Shown here: positions 6,818-6,889 of the stretch, in pieces
Layout of the letters: every line of letters starts with the position of its first letter
How positions within the stretch are numbered: position 1 is the stretch's first letter
DNA from: Candidatus Pelagibacterales bacterium
GTDB lineage: Bacteria; Pseudomonadota; Alphaproteobacteria; Pelagibacterales; AG-422-B15
Length of the DNA stretch: 6,889 bases
Direction: 5' to 3'
NCBI GenBank assembly: GCA_016777745.1
Contig: JADHQX010000067.1
Location: 1 to 6,889 of the forward strand
Notes under the pieces: model-generated
The model's input: only the letters and a program-made list of their open reading frames with translations
Told to the model about the DNA's origin: nothing
Databases searched by the model: none
Translations under genes and position numbers: made by a program

Positions 6818-6889
6818 AATAAAAAAACTTTCAATACTTTTGTGTTTATATTTCCTTACTTCATGTGGAGGTAGCAATACTATTAATGA
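6810..6889 (+). CDS. Putative lipoprotein, N-terminal fragment cut by window edge
   Basis: The first 26 codons (plus two bases) are visible. They form a classical lipoprotein signal peptide: MNKIKK, a hydrophobic core LSILLCLYF, then the lipobox LTSC with Cys19 as the expected lipidated residue, followed by GGSNTIN. The residue after Cys is Gly, not Asp, so by the E. coli rule an outer-membrane destination is plausible. The ATG overlaps the lspA end by 8 bp in another frame. No clear Shine-Dalgarno is seen, so translation may depend on lspA. In many alphaproteobacteria the gene after lspA is a small DUF3035 lipoprotein (BamF, outer-membrane assembly). That is the best guess from position alone; the visible residues do not prove it. 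Confidence 0.75.
   Translation, partial: MNKIKKLSILLCLYFLTSCGGSNTIN

Overview
The window is a 6.9 kb piece of an AT-rich (roughly one third GC by eye) bacterial chromosome. It holds housekeeping genes packed almost end to end. Protein signatures and gene order point to a low-GC alphaproteobacterium, possibly a streamlined marine lineage. The GroEL N-terminus reads like alphaproteobacterial GroEL. A HAD hydrolase of the DLWG type (TIGR01459-like) sits directly before ribF. A lipoprotein gene follows lspA, a place where alphaproteobacteria often carry a BamF/DUF3035 lipoprotein. The lineage is inferred from memory of these families, not from a search.

Left part (1-1626, all on the minus strand): the first 120 codons of groEL run off the left edge, preceded by complete groES, which has an unusual lysine-rich C-terminal tail. 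Upstream of groES is a 141-bp spacer with a good promoter (TTGACA, 17 bp, TATATG) that also resembles the alphaproteobacterial heat-shock (sigma-32) pattern. An imperfect duplication overlaps this promoter. Next comes a complete DHRS4-like short-chain dehydrogenase/reductase, also reading leftward toward groESL.

Centre (1627-1694): a 68-bp divergent intergenic region contains a 28-bp near-perfect AT palindrome. It presents a perfect TATAAT hexamer on each strand, so it looks like overlapping divergent promoters, a shared operator, or both.

Right part (1695-6889, all on the plus strand): a tight apparent operon of a HAD-IIA hydrolase, ribF (FMN/FAD synthesis), ileS (isoleucyl-tRNA synthetase), lspA (lipoprotein signal peptidase) and the first 26 codons of a lipoprotein cut by the right edge. 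Junctions are a 4-bp overlap, a 3-bp gap, a 3-bp gap and an 8-bp overlap, which suggests one transcript with translational coupling. The last two genes are linked in function, since LspA would process the lipoprotein encoded just after it.

I see no mobile element, CRISPR array, tRNA, rRNA or clear riboswitch. This is mostly an ordinary core-genome region. The most unusual points are the palindromic divergent promoter, the GroES poly-lysine tail and the duplicated groESL promoter segment. I found no convincing undescribed multi-gene system.
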